From: Narthecium ossifragum
Taxonomy: Eukaryota > Streptophyta > Magnoliopsida > Dioscoreales > Nartheciaceae
Assembly: GCA_963920575.1 (NCBI GenBank)
Contig: OY986972.1
Coordinates: 22,926,672 to 22,990,671 of the forward strand
Direction of reading: 5' to 3'
DNA: 64,000 nt
Shown in pieces: positions 32,588 to 45,299 of the stretch. Every line of letters begins with the position of its first letter. Position 1 is the first letter of the stretch. The notes under the pieces were generated by a model. That model saw only the letters and a program-made list of their open reading frames with translations, was not told the DNA's origin and made no database searches. A program made the translations under genes and the position numbers.

Positions 32588-35294
32588 TTACTCGAAGCTG
32601 TTCTTAGAATCTCCGGGTCTGAATGAGGAGCTCCAAGCCGCCGCTTTTTGCAGATCTGTCATCGAGAATGACCTCACCGGGAACGAGAACTTCTCAGGTG
32701 GAGAGACGCTGAATGTAGCAGCCAGCCGACCTCCTTGTGGATGACGAGGCGGAAGGAGACTGGGAGTGTTATGCTCCTCTTCGCTGCTGTTGCCGTTGCT
32801 GCTGGAGCTGCTCATGGAGATGGCATGGGCTAGTGTCACATGGCTGGAATTTGTGCGTCGCTTGCATATGCTGCCATCGATGCTCTTCAGTTCACCGTTC
32901 TGTGGCCTGTCCCACACAGTGCTGAAGCCGAGGATGTTTTTGCGCTTTCGGTTGAAAGCATTGTCAGGCTTGCCAATATCCTTGGCGGAGGAACAGGAGG
33001 ACATGGCATCTGCTAGTGAAGTAAATGACTTGGACTTTCCCTGGTAGAACTTGGAGATGCCTCGCCTGCCAAAATGCCGAAGTTAGTATTGATCATATTC
33101 GGCCTTAGATGGATCGACATAAAAGTGCAACAAAAGGTGAGTTCAAGAAATGCAAAAAAGCTACTTCCACCAACGTTCATATTAAAAGAGTATCCAACTA
33201 CAGCAAACAAGAGAAGCCAAAGAGGAATTGATTGCTGATTGCAAATAAAATCATGCATTACCTATATCAAACAACTTCCACACAGTCGAGTTGCTTATAT
33301 AGTCTATAGTTGAAACATCCAGACAATAATGAAGCCATAGGAGAGAACAGCCGCAGGGTATTCATTGGAAACTATTGGGTACCAACATTGCTTCACATAA
33401 AATTCTAGAAGAGAGTTCTCAGTGCTGCAGTTAGTGTCAAAAAATCTCATATTGTTATTTTAAGCCACAATACTCAACTAGGAAATCTAAACTAGCTGCT
33501 AGGCTAGTGCATGCCATAAAACAGAAAATTAGCAGAAGTATAGGTATCTGTCTAACCCAAGAACACAGTACTCAAATATGATTATTCAGAACAGAAAGAT
33601 CCAAGTTCAAGCATTGTCCGGAGACAATCAATATCAAGTAAATTGACAAAGGCATAGGATCAATTTCCATCATCACATATACATTAAAGGCCAATTACTG
33701 CCAAGAGAGATCCAACATAACGCCGACAAGAAGGAATTCATCAGTCAACTCTCCACCAAAATTCAAATTTGATTAGAAAAAAATCAAGCATTTAGCCCAT
33801 AAATCATTATCAAGATAAGTAAATTGACAAGAGGATAACTTCAGTTTCCTCAGCACATATAGATGAAGTACTGATTGCTTCCAAGAGATCAGGAAAAATG
33901 CCGACAAGAAGGAGTTCCATCATGCCAACTCTCTACCAAATTAAGATATAGTGATGTGAAATGATCTCAGAAAAAGACACGATACTAGAAAAGATTGGAT
34001 ATAGATATCACAACATCTCCAAGCAAAAACATCGACGTTTCATTCTATTGTCGCCTGGCCTCTAATTAAAACAGAAATGCGGTCTACATTTTTAATTTTC
34101 TGAAATTATTCAGAAGGCAACAACGGAAGAAAAAAATCCAAGAGTATAACTCATAAACGCAAAATCCCATTCATGCAAAATACTACCCTTTTCGTCCTCA
34201 ACACCCATGAAATAAGATAAAATCTACCTCAATTCAAGAATACAACTACTTCCTTTATAGTTATATAAATCGCTAAATTAATAAAAAATAGCCAGAAAGA
34301 TCAACTTTCCTCTCAAATCTCGGCAAAATCAACCAAGCTAAGGTAACCCATTAATGAAGTTTGTTTCTCTCATACTTTTTTCTCCAGCTCTAGACAAAGA
34401 AACAACAGTCAATAATACCCGATTCAGAACACGCACGTACTAAGCCATCATCAAACGACTACCAAGATCCAGTCTTTAATTCCAATTTCAACAACATATG
34501 ATTCAATATATACCTAACCAAGGAACTCCTTTTTCGCAAACTTCTAAACTCTCTCTGTCAAAAATCAGCACAAAAGCACGCAGAACCAACTTTTAAAGTG
34601 TTAACACTCTAAAAGATCGTCAAATTATCAAAAAAGCATCAGACAAGATCCAGCTTTTCTTGCAAATTCCGTAAAGCCAACCGTTGGGAAACAAACCGAG
34701 AGACCAATTTTAAAACAGAATTCCAGGAAATCGTCGAGAAAACAGCCAGAACCCATACAAATCGCAAAGTCACGTAAACAGCAACCAGAATCCAATCTCT
34801 TTCTGACAGCGACAAGAAACCATCCAACTAAACTAAAAACACACCCTATAGTTTTCTTTTCAAAAGGTTCATCAATCAAAACGCCGGTAACAATAGAAAC
34901 ATAATTCAAGAACACGACCCAAACCGATAAGAACTGTCAAATTGTCACCAATCATTCACCAAGATCCAATCTTTCCCCCGAATTCTCACACAAGAAACAA
35001 TTGAAAATAAACCCATGTTCGAGATTCTCCATACCTTATAGGCAACGACTCCTCCAAGGCATCCATGGTCTCCAGTGGCCCCTTAAGCCGGCTCTGCACC
35101 TCCCCCTCCCCCTCCTCCCCCTCCCCATTCCCCGAGCTATCACTATTCCTCCCTAACGACGAGCTACACGACGCCTCCTCCCCGGCCACCCTCTCCCGTA
35201 CCGCCGCCGCCTCGTAGATTGGAAGGCACTCGAACCCACCACCGGCGAACTCCCGCCCGCCGATCGCCTCCCCTCTCTCCATCGCTATCGACAT
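32588..35294 (-). CDS. OXS3-like (OXIDATIVE STRESS 3 family) nuclear protein
   Basis: Two exons, 35294-35035 and 33065-32588, with a 1969-bp GT-AG intron; 245 aa. The split codon restores the family core: GPLETMDALEESLPI (residues 72-86) from exon 1 joins RRGISKFYQGKSKSFTSLAD from exon 2. Upstream is a serine/acidic stretch (CSSSLGRNSDSSGNGEGEEG). FRPGDSK and a Pro/Ser-rich RSFSMTDLQ region lie near the end. Arabidopsis OXS3 and its paralogues are chromatin-associated nuclear proteins that raise tolerance to heavy metals and oxidants. Position 35294 is the first ATG in frame. A GA/CT-rich tract (35365-35400) upstream may be leader or promoter. The large intron has a degenerate direct repeat. 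Confidence 0.9.
33637..33960. repeat. Degenerate tandem duplication in the OXS3-like intron
   Basis: Two imperfect copies with a period of about 181 bp. Shared blocks include AAGTAAATTGACAA, CACATATA, CCAAGAGA and GCCGACAAGAAGGA followed by a CAACTCTC segment. Confidence 0.55.
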
Positions 35295-36679
35295 CCCTCC
35301 TCCTCACCGGCAACCCCACCACCGACGGCCACGAATCTCCCCGGCGATCCGATCGCCCCCCGCAAGAGAGAGCTTCACAGAGTTAGAGAGAGAAAGAGAC
35401 AGATTATTAGAAGCAAAGGCCTGCCGATTAATAGGCACACTAAAATGGATTATTTATTATTCATCGTTATATTAGGTAATAAATCTTTGGATAAAAACAC
35501 TTTAATAACTCACAAGAAGGTAAGAGTGGGGTCTCATCCTCATCCACTAGCTGTTATAAAAATCCTGTCTTCTTTGTTAAAAATCTCTTTTTTTTAGAGT
35601 TTCCATGGGTTGTCAATGCTCAAAAGATCTGGGTTGGTGGCCTCTTGGTTTTCTTGCATGGAGCCTCCTCATATGGTGACACGTATCATTTTGGGCAGAT
35701 GCACATGCCACGTGTGAGATAGGGTGGATCGAGGTGGTGTTCAATTATTAAGATGCCTACTAAAAGCATTTCCTCACTAGAAAGAGGTATATACCGTATA
35801 TTACATGTGGGGAATTAATACACAAAAATTATCCCATTTTAAGCAATGATGACGTGGAAAATTTCTTCGGCCCACTTTGTGTCCACCTGCACGGCAGCTC
35901 GATCCACTTAGAGTGTTTATTGTTGTAATTAAGGGTAAGCAAAGTCGAACTGAAATAAAAAAATCGAACTGAATTGAACAAATTCGTTCGGTTCATTCGA
36001 TTTGGTTTTCTAATTTTAAAATTTTCGATTCTTTCATTTCGTTCGATTCTTGATTATAAATTTCGATTAGGATTAAAAAATCTGAATTTTTTTAATAAAT
36101 TAATCATTTTTTATTTTATATACTATATAAAAACACATATATTTCGATTCTGTTTTTACATGAATTCAATTTGGTTTAGTTTTAAAAAAAATTGGACCAA
36201 ATTCATTTTGTTCGATTCGATTCTTAGAATTCTGGATTAAAAAATTATTTACTTTTCGATTCTAGATCGAGAAGAATCGAACCAAAAAATCTAATGCTCA
36301 TTCTTAACCTTAATTATAATGATGTGACATACCCTTACCCTAGTTGTAATGATGTGACACGGAGACTGCGATGCCATTTTGGGATCACAGAGACACGTGG
36401 CACTCTCCGGTCTAATCTCGCTCACAAGAGTTATTCATAGCTAACCCTCTTTCTTCCTATACGTTTTGTTTATATAGGTTTATAGCCGGTTTGATTCACG
36501 CTGTATAGGATAGGAACAGATGAGTTATACATTCTCTGAGCAATACAATACAAATTCTCAGACGTCTGATAGCATAGCATGGACCTGAACTTATAAAGGT
36601 TGATTTTGTGACCTTAAAACATTATACTGATTCACTACTGTACCAAACACTGCATTATGAAAGCGACATATAATTTTAT
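35295..36679. other. Intergenic region with AT-rich repeat-like block
   Basis: No gene supported. 35930-36310 is strongly AT-rich with many TTCGATT/AATCGAA units in both orientations and resembles a decayed plant foldback repeat; its ends (GGGTAAGCAA and GCTCATTCTTAACC) are only weakly inverted. A short direct repeat, GTAATGATGTGACA-like, follows at 36318 and 36346. Confidence 0.4.
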
Positions 36680-36999
36680 GAGTTAATATCATTTCGGTAC
36701 CCTCTAGTTTCACGAATTATCAATTTGGTCCTCATATTTTAAAACATATCAAAACGGGGTCTATAGTTACCAAACTTTTCAATTTGATACAAATATGGTA
36801 ACGCCGTTTGCTGATTTAACTCCAAACCGGCTAGTGACCGGTTGTGCACGATTTTGACCAGTTTTTGGTCAATTTTGACCGGTTTGGCGTTAAATCAGCC
36901 TCCCCTCCCCTCCCGGCGCTCTGCCTCTCGGCCCTCCACTCAGACCTCCTCCTCTCCGGCTCCCTCGAGGGCCGAGACCTCCTCCTCTCCGGCTCCCTC

Positions 37000-37116
37000 G
37001 GGGCCGGGCTCGTTGGTGGAGGTGTGGGTGGAGGAGCATTGCCAGCCGGAGACGTAGATGGTGTCGAGGTGCTTGGCCATCATTGTCACCTGGACGGGGT
37101 CGAGCGCGCCGAAGGT
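37000..37116 (-). pseudogene. Captured isocitrate lyase fragment
   Basis: The minus-strand frame reads [19 protein letters not shown] then [20 protein letters not shown], 39 residues without a stop. This matches the substrate-proximal core of plant isocitrate lyase (glyoxylate cycle), whose SGWQCSST is highly conserved. The flanking residues on both sides do not belong to that family, so it is an isolated internal piece, not a gene. Confidence 0.85.
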
Positions 37117-37202
37117 TCGTCGCCCACCACGGGGTTCCCCACGAACGGCGTCCGCCCCGACCCCGGCGGGTGCTCTCTCTCTCCCCACCGCTGCGGCCGA
37201 AG

Positions 37203-37519
37203 CTGATCACCATGGCGGAGCAAGACATGAGCCACGTGGGGGACTTCCTGGGGAGGTTCGTCGAGGCCTTATATTATTACTCGACGGTGTTCGACGCGCT
37301 GGGGGATGACGCCGAGGGGAGGGCGGGGGCGGAGGAGGAGTGGTGGCACGCGGTGGAGAGGCAGCTGCTGGGGACGGAGATCAAGAACATCGTGGCGGTG
37401 GGCGGGCCGAAGCGGACGGGGGAGGTGAAGGTGGAGGTGTGGGGGAAGGAGCTCAAGAAGGTCGGGTTCCGGAAGGCGTCGCTAGACGGGAGCGCAGCCG
37501 CCCAGGCGAAGCTCCTGCC
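37203..37519 (+). pseudogene. Captured SCARECROW-type GRAS domain fragment
   Basis: The plus-strand frame (ATG at 37212) reads [20 protein letters not shown], then [48 protein letters not shown] and AAAQAKLL. These follow in order the late GRAS-domain motifs (PFYRE-to-SAW region) of SCARECROW. The N-terminal regions and the final SAW end are absent. A 224-codon frame runs through it (37083-37757), so a chimeric transcript or peptide is possible but not shown. Confidence 0.85.
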
Positions 37520-37977
37520 CCGACCCCGGCGGGTGCTCTCTCTCTCCCTCCTCTCTCTCTCTCCTACGTCAGCGAAAGTCAAACCAGTCAAAATTAAAAT
37601 TGAGTATCCTACGTCAGCGTATATCTCTCTCTTCCTACCTTCCTACGTCAGCGAAAGTCAAAATTTACAAAATCAGTCAAAATTGAGTAAATTGAGTATC
37701 GTGGCTAGTTTGACGTTAAATCAGGCAAACAGCGTTACCATAATTGCACTAAATTGAAAAGTTTGGTAACTATAGACCCCATTTTGATACGTTTTAAAAT
37801 ATGGGGACCAAATTGATAATTCGTGAAACTAGAGGGTACCGAAATGATATTAACCCATATTTTATTATCCTATACCTTCTCTTATATATATAAGCCGTAC
37901 CTTCCCTCCACATCAACTGTTTTAGCCCATACTGATTTGATCTAGTGACCTGCCATGATCAATGCCACAGCACAACA

Positions 37978-38600
37978 TTTTTTTTTTATTAGTTGAGCTC
38001 GAAAGCTAAAGGCCCAAAGAGGGGATTACATCAGGAGTAACCAGTAGTGGTAGGGACAAGCCCCCCATAGTCCTCAATGTCAGTAACCACAGAAGTGAGC
38101 GAACTAGCGTGCCGAGCTACCCAGTCAGCATGGCAGTTCTCTTCTCTCGGGATGTACCTGATATGAAACTGGCTCAGGCGGCGTGACTCCCACCAGATGT
38201 CCTGTACCACACCTCTACACGTCTCCACTAAAGGAGCTCTGCTCTCGACCATCTGGACCGCGAAGAGGGAGTCTGACTCAATGAGGACATTACGGTAACT
38301 CCGCATGTTCGCCATCCTGATCGCTGCCAGAATGGCATGAAGCTCACCCACGAGGATGGATGGGACCCGTCGTTGCTCGCCATCGGACCAAAAGACCACG
38401 TCCTCTTCATCAATGCCAACCACTCCAATCCCCGCAATGCCGGTTACCGGATCGAATGAAGCGTCAGTTTGCATCCTAGCACCATGCCAGCAAAGGTTTC
38501 TGTGTGGTTTCTTCCTGGCTTGGGCTATGGCAAGGAATTCCTTGCTTTGCCAGCGGATGAACTGTGTAAATAATATGATCCACCGCCTTGAGGTTATGAC
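37978..38600 (-). mobile_element. LINE 3' end with RNase H-like domain and A tail
   Basis: The minus-strand frame from 38474 to 38031 (147 codons, open further upstream) is an RVT_3-type RNase H-like domain. It contains MQTDASFDPVTGIAGIGVV, VGELHAILAAI, LIESDSLFAVQMV and CHADWVARHA, holding the expected acidic residues. Just downstream on the same strand is an A tail (T10 on the plus strand at 37978-37987). The rest of the LINE is missing, and the 5' edge near 38600 is uncertain. Confidence 0.8.
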
Positions 38601-38784
38601 TTAAAAAAATGGGATCAAATTGGATAATTTTTCATCACAACAGTGTCTCTTATACATGCTAAGTTCCACTTTGCTAGAGATTTCAATGGCATATAATCAC
38701 ACATCCTTCCAATCGTAGAGACAAAGAAATACAGGCAAAAGAAAAGGCATTACATGTTGTCATGGACAAAAGGATTGTCTGTTA

Positions 38785-41700
38785 CTACTTAATAAGCTGC
38801 TGTATATTAATTTCCCAGGCTGAAGCTAAGTGCATCATCATCTGCTCTATAGTTGCCCCCTCCCAATCCTCCGGCAGCTCCACCACAGAAGCTTCATGAA
38901 GGTCCAACAGAATCTGCTTCTTCCCTTCAAGGGGTATGACTAGGCTGTCGGCTCCATTTTCCACAACCACATCGGTCAACTGCAAAATCAAATGGAGAAG
39001 CAACTCAAAAAATATCCAGTACATCGAAGGGCAGTGACAATAAACTCTACATATAGAAGTCGTAGGAAAATGTCGAGTCAACTTAAGCATCAGTAGAAGT
39101 AAGATTTCTATGATGGTAAGCATGTACCACTGTAACAGGATTTGCTTCATCATAATGAGAAAATGTCAGGTAGTTTGAGTCCAAAAGTCATTTACAAAGT
39201 GCTTATTTGTCAATGGTGGATGAGATATATCTTTGATGCTTAATGTGGTACCATTAGTGTCATGTATATTGTATAGCAACAAGTTTGAAAATCGTCAAAT
39301 CACAGGAAGACAAACATTTTAGCACAAGTTTCATGGATATAGAACCTCACGGTTAACTGCACACAAAAAGTAAGGGTAAGGAAGTCCCATCCATGTGACA
39401 AGAGAAGATAGTTATGTATGACGAAATAAGAGACACAAAGGAAATTCAAGAAGTCAGTGGTTTGGTTGTGGATGAGGGATGCCGATAGCAATGGAGAGAG
39501 GGGAGGGGATCAAGAAGTCATGCCAATAGGTAAAAGAAGAAAGCTCATAAATAGAAAAGCGAAAAATTGATTACCCACATTTCTTTTACTCTGCAAGCAA
39601 TATATTTCTTGAATTATACGAGCTTATATTCCAGGCCAAATTGGCACTTAACTAAGACGGACTAGAGACATCAAAGAAACAAATTACCATTCTATGCCAC
39701 ACTATAAACGCTATACTACATAGCCTTAGGGGGTATCAAGCAAATTGGATTGGGTTTAAACCGAAATCTAGAGTTTGAGGAGATTAAGCACAGAGAGCAT
39801 TTCATTCCCAAAGTTCTATGGTTTGCAACAAAAACATGAAGAACAAACACAAATCCAGTGAGCTTTTTAGTCATCTTCTATTCTGTCTCCACTCATTCTC
39901 TTCCTATGAGCTCTTTAGAAGGATTGAGCCCGCACTTCATGCACACAGTCTAATTTCTTGTATAGTATGACTTAACCTTCAGAATCCTGTCTAAGGTCAT
40001 CAATGAGTAATAGAAAGCCATAAAGATAGGTGCGATGTGCAGTCTGGACATCTTTCATTCTGCATCAGCTTCTTTGCATTGCTTCAATTCAATGTACATG
40101 GGGATCAAGGTGGAAGCTGGCCGGGTCATCTAACGCAACTCAGGGCTGACAATACAGATATTCATTCGGTGGGTTTTTTTTCATCGTGTCTTATTATCCC
40201 ATGTTATCTTTTTATGCTTCAGTAGACACGCAAGCATCCACTTATACCTAGGATTTAAATCAGTTGACCACTCAAGTACTTCAGTCGCCATTAAAAGCTA
40301 GTGATGAAGCTAACAAGAAATTGACCCTGAACTGATTACCATGAACTATCTATCTGCGGAAAGAACTAAATCCAAGAGCATACCTGTTGGATCCAGGTCA
40401 GAGCTATATCAAACAAGCTTTGCTCCAACATAAACTGTCCAATTGCATGTAAGACTTCACTAGCTATGTCACTAGAGAGTTGGTCCAAAACAGGACCACA
40501 CCTGTCCATCAGCTTCGCAAGTAACAGGTCATCACCTGTGGATAGCACCTCAGCAAATGCTGAATCTATGTCACCAGCATGAAGTGCATCCATTGCACGG
40601 TTCCATGAAGCCCAGAGTGGTCCCCTGTCTTGTCCTTGGCTATCATCTGCTATAGCTTCAGCATCTAATTCACGGCTAACTCCTCGTGCTGCAGTTCGAG
40701 AGGCTCCATTATCTTCCCCGGCCACTCGAATAGCTTCCAGAGTGGCCTCATCCTTTGAGGCTTGCCAAATGCTTCTTGCAGAAGGACCCTCACCAAGCCT
40801 GAATGGTCCTGGACCTTTCTCCCAAGCTCTCCTGCTGCCAACTTGCTCACCATCATGTTCTGCTCTAGGTAATCTACCATCAACTGAGGCAGAACCCAAA
40901 CCTCTCCTAGAGCTCCCAAGGCCATTTCTCGAAGGATATGCATAAGAATCCCAAGCTTCAGAATCTGACCTCCAAGGAGGATCTCTACCCCTTACTCCAG
41001 TCATTAAACTGTCAGAGGAAAGGAATCTTTCAGCAAATAGAACTCGACCATCAGAACTGCGGCCAAATTTTGAGCTTGAATAGTCATGAAGACCATTATA
41101 CTTGCTTGAAGATCTACCAGGAGATCCCTCAAACCCAAGCATCATATTGCTGCTTCTCCTACCAGATGATAATGTCAAATCATGTGCCATTTCTTCAACA
41201 ACTCGCTCTAGACCTCGCACTCTGTTCTCCAAAGTCACCATGCTGTCATGAGAACCTCCCATGAAGTCCTGAACAGTAACAATCATATTCACTAATCAGA
41301 TAAAACATTCAGCCTAGTAAAAAAAGAAGTCTCAAGCTCAACAACATGAATGTACCATTCAGAAAACAATATTTTACTGTAATCAATGTAGAGTTTGTCA
41401 TATTCAAGCCCCATTAAAAGATGAGAGTTGCAGGTCAAAATGATGAAGAAACATAGGACAATCTGCAGTGCCTGATGATATTAAATCATCCAAGCCAAAT
41501 AGGAGTGAATGTAATTAAAGAATCATATAATCATTTTCAACTCATTCATTTCTATCCAAGAAGCATGCAAAATGTAAAGAAAGCCTAACCTGAAGGAAAA
41601 AACAATACCAGGATGAAACATCTATGTGGTCTTCCTAGAAAAGCCAGCTGACAATTACGAACAACTGGAAATGTTCATATATTCACTGCAAATATACAAG

Positions 41701-44700
41701 AAATTTTATTTTGTTTTCTGGAAAGAAAAACCTTGGTTATGCACAAGTCTGGTAAACAGACTTTGGCATCTTCCCGTTACCTCTAAACTAAAGTGGTAAG
41801 CACTTCCTAGAATTTAGTCCCCCATTAAAAAAGGAGATGCAAAGACGAATTTGTGTGTGCCATGTGTGCCAAAACAATGACGGTAGTGTCTCCAGATTTA
41901 AGAGGCAAATTATTTTGTCCAACTAGGAACAACAGTTTGTCGTTTCAAATTGTCCTGTAAGGATAAGAAACTGGATGCATATTCAGATCATGAACATGTC
42001 TCCAATCTCTCGATATGGGCCATGAGTACACTACTTCGCAGTTCTGACATTCAGGCTTCAAAACATCAACAGAAGTGGCTAAACCTTCAACGTCATATAG
42101 ATTGAAGTGATGATGAGCCCACCTAGCATGTGAAATCATAGCATTACTAGGAAAAAGGGCGTACAAGACATTAAGTTTGTGTCAAGAAAGTTCAAAGATG
42201 CAATTTCAAGCTACATCAAAATAAAAAAGAAAGCAAGACAACATAAAAATAATCATGCCTGCCGCACATAAATTGGACACTTAAATACATCAAACCTAAG
42301 AAGCAATAACTTGAGACAACAATATGCAGTAGTGAGACAACAAGAATCGACCTCATGTTAATGTATCCAAACACATCATATGGCCAACAGATCCAAACAT
42401 CTTATCCTCTGGAATAAGCATGTCCCAAAGCCTCACTCCAGACAAAAGTTTTGTGATGTTAACATGTCATGTATGCAGAAGCTAGAAACTAAGTTTGTCA
42501 ACAAACCTGCAACAAGTTCATAAGATTAGCTTGCTGTCTCTCTAGTTGAGATAATTGCCTCTGAATTGTCAACCAATTCCCTTTGTTGTTTATGAAGGAC
42601 CCTTCAGAGAAGCCATCAGTTCTAGAGCTGTTCATGCGAGCAGCTGAGGGATCTTTCTGACTAATTTCAACCCTATGATCGACATCAAAGACTCTCATTT
42701 TTGCATCCCTCGCCCTATATCCTCTCTGTTCTATCCACTTATCCCGAGCAAGGTCTTCTGATTCATGCACCGTATTGTTTGCCCCAAGTCTTTTCTCAGT
42801 GTTAGCATTGTTGTGTCGAAGAGCTTCCCTTGCCATTCTATCAAGGCTCGGTGGATCTCTGGAATCACCATCAATCGATTCTTGTTCTTCTTCGCCCTGT
42901 GAGTTGGAAGACTGAAATCCACGAGGTACCACCACTTCAATGTCACATGAACTCCTTGTTTCAAGTTTCTGGAAGAACTCTGGGTTCAGCTCCTTGTCCG
43001 TTAAAGAAGGTGCCTTTTTCTTCAATATCCCAGCAGCTTTCTCTTGCATGTTGCTTCCTTTAACTTTTGTTATAGAATCACTGGCAGTAGGTGATGTGGC
43101 TAATGAATTGTTCGCAGACTCTGATTTCCTACTACTCGGACTTGACTTTTTACAATCTAGAATATCTTGATTATCAGATGGCTCATTGTTTTTACTGTCT
43201 GCAACATTAGCATATAAATCAAAGGCAAATCAGTGGGAATATACGGGAAAAGAAAAGGGAAAAACAAGCATAGAGAATACTTTGCCAATAGGACATACTT
43301 TTTGTTTCTTCTGACACTCCATCTTCTGCCTTTCCAGTTACTTTCTTCCATGACTGTAGGGCCTCCATCATGCTATCTCTTACAGGTTTGACCTTAAAAG
43401 CCATTAACAATATCAAATAAGTTCAATAAGCAGAGAGCAACTCGTCTTGAGATACTTGGGATGCAAACAACTATCACCATTCACAAGAACAAAAAAGTTC
43501 TCCCACTAGCCCAGGAACCACACAAAACCAAACCAGGACAGCGTGGACCATTCAAAGTTACCTTATCAAAGCGACAAGACTCGAGAGCATTTAATGTTGA
43601 AGTAGCCCCATCAACAATTAAATGGCTTGAATGAGATGCCAAAACACTCAAGGTGTCCGCAGCTGCTTTACGAGTAGCCCAATCACTACTCTCAAGACAT
43701 TCACGAATGCTTTGAAGCATTGGCTGCATATTCTGAGGAGTGATTGCTCCTACCTGCATCAAAGGTAAAGTGCGTGTTGCTTATTTCGGTGATACATATA
43801 TCAGTTTAACATTAAATGTTGATTTATTGCATGTTCCACAACCAACTTCTTCCGAAAGTTCACTAGGGCACTAAAAGTTCGCGAGGAGACTAAAAAAGCC
43901 ACTCTTTCCATCATTTGCTGAGAGAAAATCTGACCGAGCAAATAAAATTTGATGGATTACAGGACGCAAATAGACATTAGAACAGACACAAAAGTTTCGT
44001 AGCAGATAACAGAAGCCCATTATAATCAAGTTCCAGGACATATGTTTCTTGTATCTATAGCCAGATGGCAACATTAAAAATGAAAAAAGGAAAACAGTTC
44101 ATGAAAATTTGAGATACATTAAACCTTTATGTAAGGTAAAATGCACTAGATAGAAGTGCATCTAACATGCTCCATCACCGAAGATTATATTGTTGAACTC
44201 TAAGATGTTGCAAGATCAATAAGAAAGCAGCTTTACACCATCACTGGTATTCAAACCAAATAACTCACAAGCAGAAAAGGCTTGCCATTTTGACCTCTTA
44301 ATTTTCCTCAGCAACAGCAAAAGGGTGACCAGCAATAAGTATACTTCAGAAAAGAACAAAATAAATCTCAAATGCAAGAAAATTCCTGTCTAACATATAC
44401 AATCTGGGTACTGAATAGTTTCTCACAATACCTAGAAAAATACAAATTTCCACAAACCAAGAAGATAAATCCAATTTAAACCCTTATCTTCATAAAAAAT
44501 CAACCAATATCCAATTCTCGAAACAAACCTGAGCCAGACTCGAGACAACATTGAGCAACGCCCCCTTGGCGAGAAAGCTCTGCCCGCCGAGAGACTTACA
44601 GATCCTCGGGCAAAGCTTGTGGAATGCCGGCGCCCCGGCGGCTCCCGCTCCCTCCACCACCTTCGCGAGGCATGCCGCCCCGCCGGCCTGCACCACCTTG

Positions 44701-45299
44701 CTCTGCTCTCCCATCGCCTCCAACAAGGGCTTCACAAACAACCCGGCCGCCGCCGTCTCCCCATTGGCTGCCTCCCCCGACGGCCTGAGGTAGAGCACCG
44801 CGAGCGCCCCCGACGCATCGCGGCACGCGTCGCGTACCGAGGAATCCGACGAAGGGTCTTTCAGCCTGCGGACAATGTGGGCGATGATCTTGGGCAGATG
44901 GGTCGATGCGGCGTCGGGATGGGTGGCGCAGAGCAACCCGAGAAGTCGCAAGGACTCTCGCCGGGCGATGAGGATCGGGGGGTTCTTCGATTCGGAGGAG
45001 GGGACGGAGGAGGAAGGGTCGTGGAGGAGGGAGTTGAGGAGCATGGGGACGCCGTCGACGGGGAGGGAGCGGATGATCTTCTCGAGCTCATCCACGGCGA
45101 TCTGGTGCGTGTCGCGGTCGGAGAGCTTGGAGAGGGCGGCGATGATGCGGGACTTGAGCTCCACCATGGCGAGGTGGGAGGGGAGGGAGGAGGAGGAGGA
45201 GAAGGCGGTGGGCTTGGAAGAGGAGGATGGTGGGGTGGGTTGGGAGGACGGGGATCTTGAGGAGGACTTGGTAGACGGTTTGGACATGGTGGTCGCCAT
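38785..45299 (-). CDS. TORTIFOLIA1/SPIRAL2-like microtubule-associated protein
   Basis: Six exons read by eye: 45299-44529, 43753-43562, 43392-43299, 43198-42507, 41268-40384, 38979-38785. All GT-AG; the frame closes at 942 aa, near the usual size. Residues of about 30-345 are HEAT/TOG-type repeats (LKSRIIAALSKLSDRDT, DWATRKAAADTLSVLA, VKPVRDSMMEALQSWK). These bind microtubules or tubulin. A Ser-rich middle follows, then a coiled coil across the exon 4/5 junction (about 565-615). The conserved C-terminal globular domain comes last (LTWIQQLTDVVVENG, GKKQILLDLHEAS). Plant homologues track microtubule minus ends or crossovers and control severing and helical growth. I chose ATG 45299; the frame extends upstream only to a TTG. 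Exon 1 is very GC-rich. Confidence 0.92.

Larger units (their letters stand above)
36680..37856. mobile_element. Pack-MULE (Mutator-like element carrying gene fragments)
   Basis: Long inverted terminal repeats: 36680 to about 36830 and about 37710-37856 are near-complementary for roughly 145 bp, starting GAGTTAATATCATTTCGG. The element is 1177 bp. Flanking 9-mers (36671-36679 and 37857-37865) match at 7 of 9 positions, consistent with a decayed 9-bp Mutator-type target duplication. The interior is GC-rich and has no transposase. It contains an isocitrate-lyase fragment (minus) and a SCARECROW-type GRAS fragment (plus). Two blocks repeat inside: CCCCGACCCCGGCGGGTGCT at 37157 and 37518, and CTACGTCAGCGAAAGTCAAA at 37563 and 37643. 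Confidence 0.85.

Noticed and set aside
44619..45260. 213-codon plus-strand frame opposite TORTIFOLIA1-like exon 1
   Set aside because: Antisense shadow of a GC-rich exon; glycine/arginine runs and no family features.
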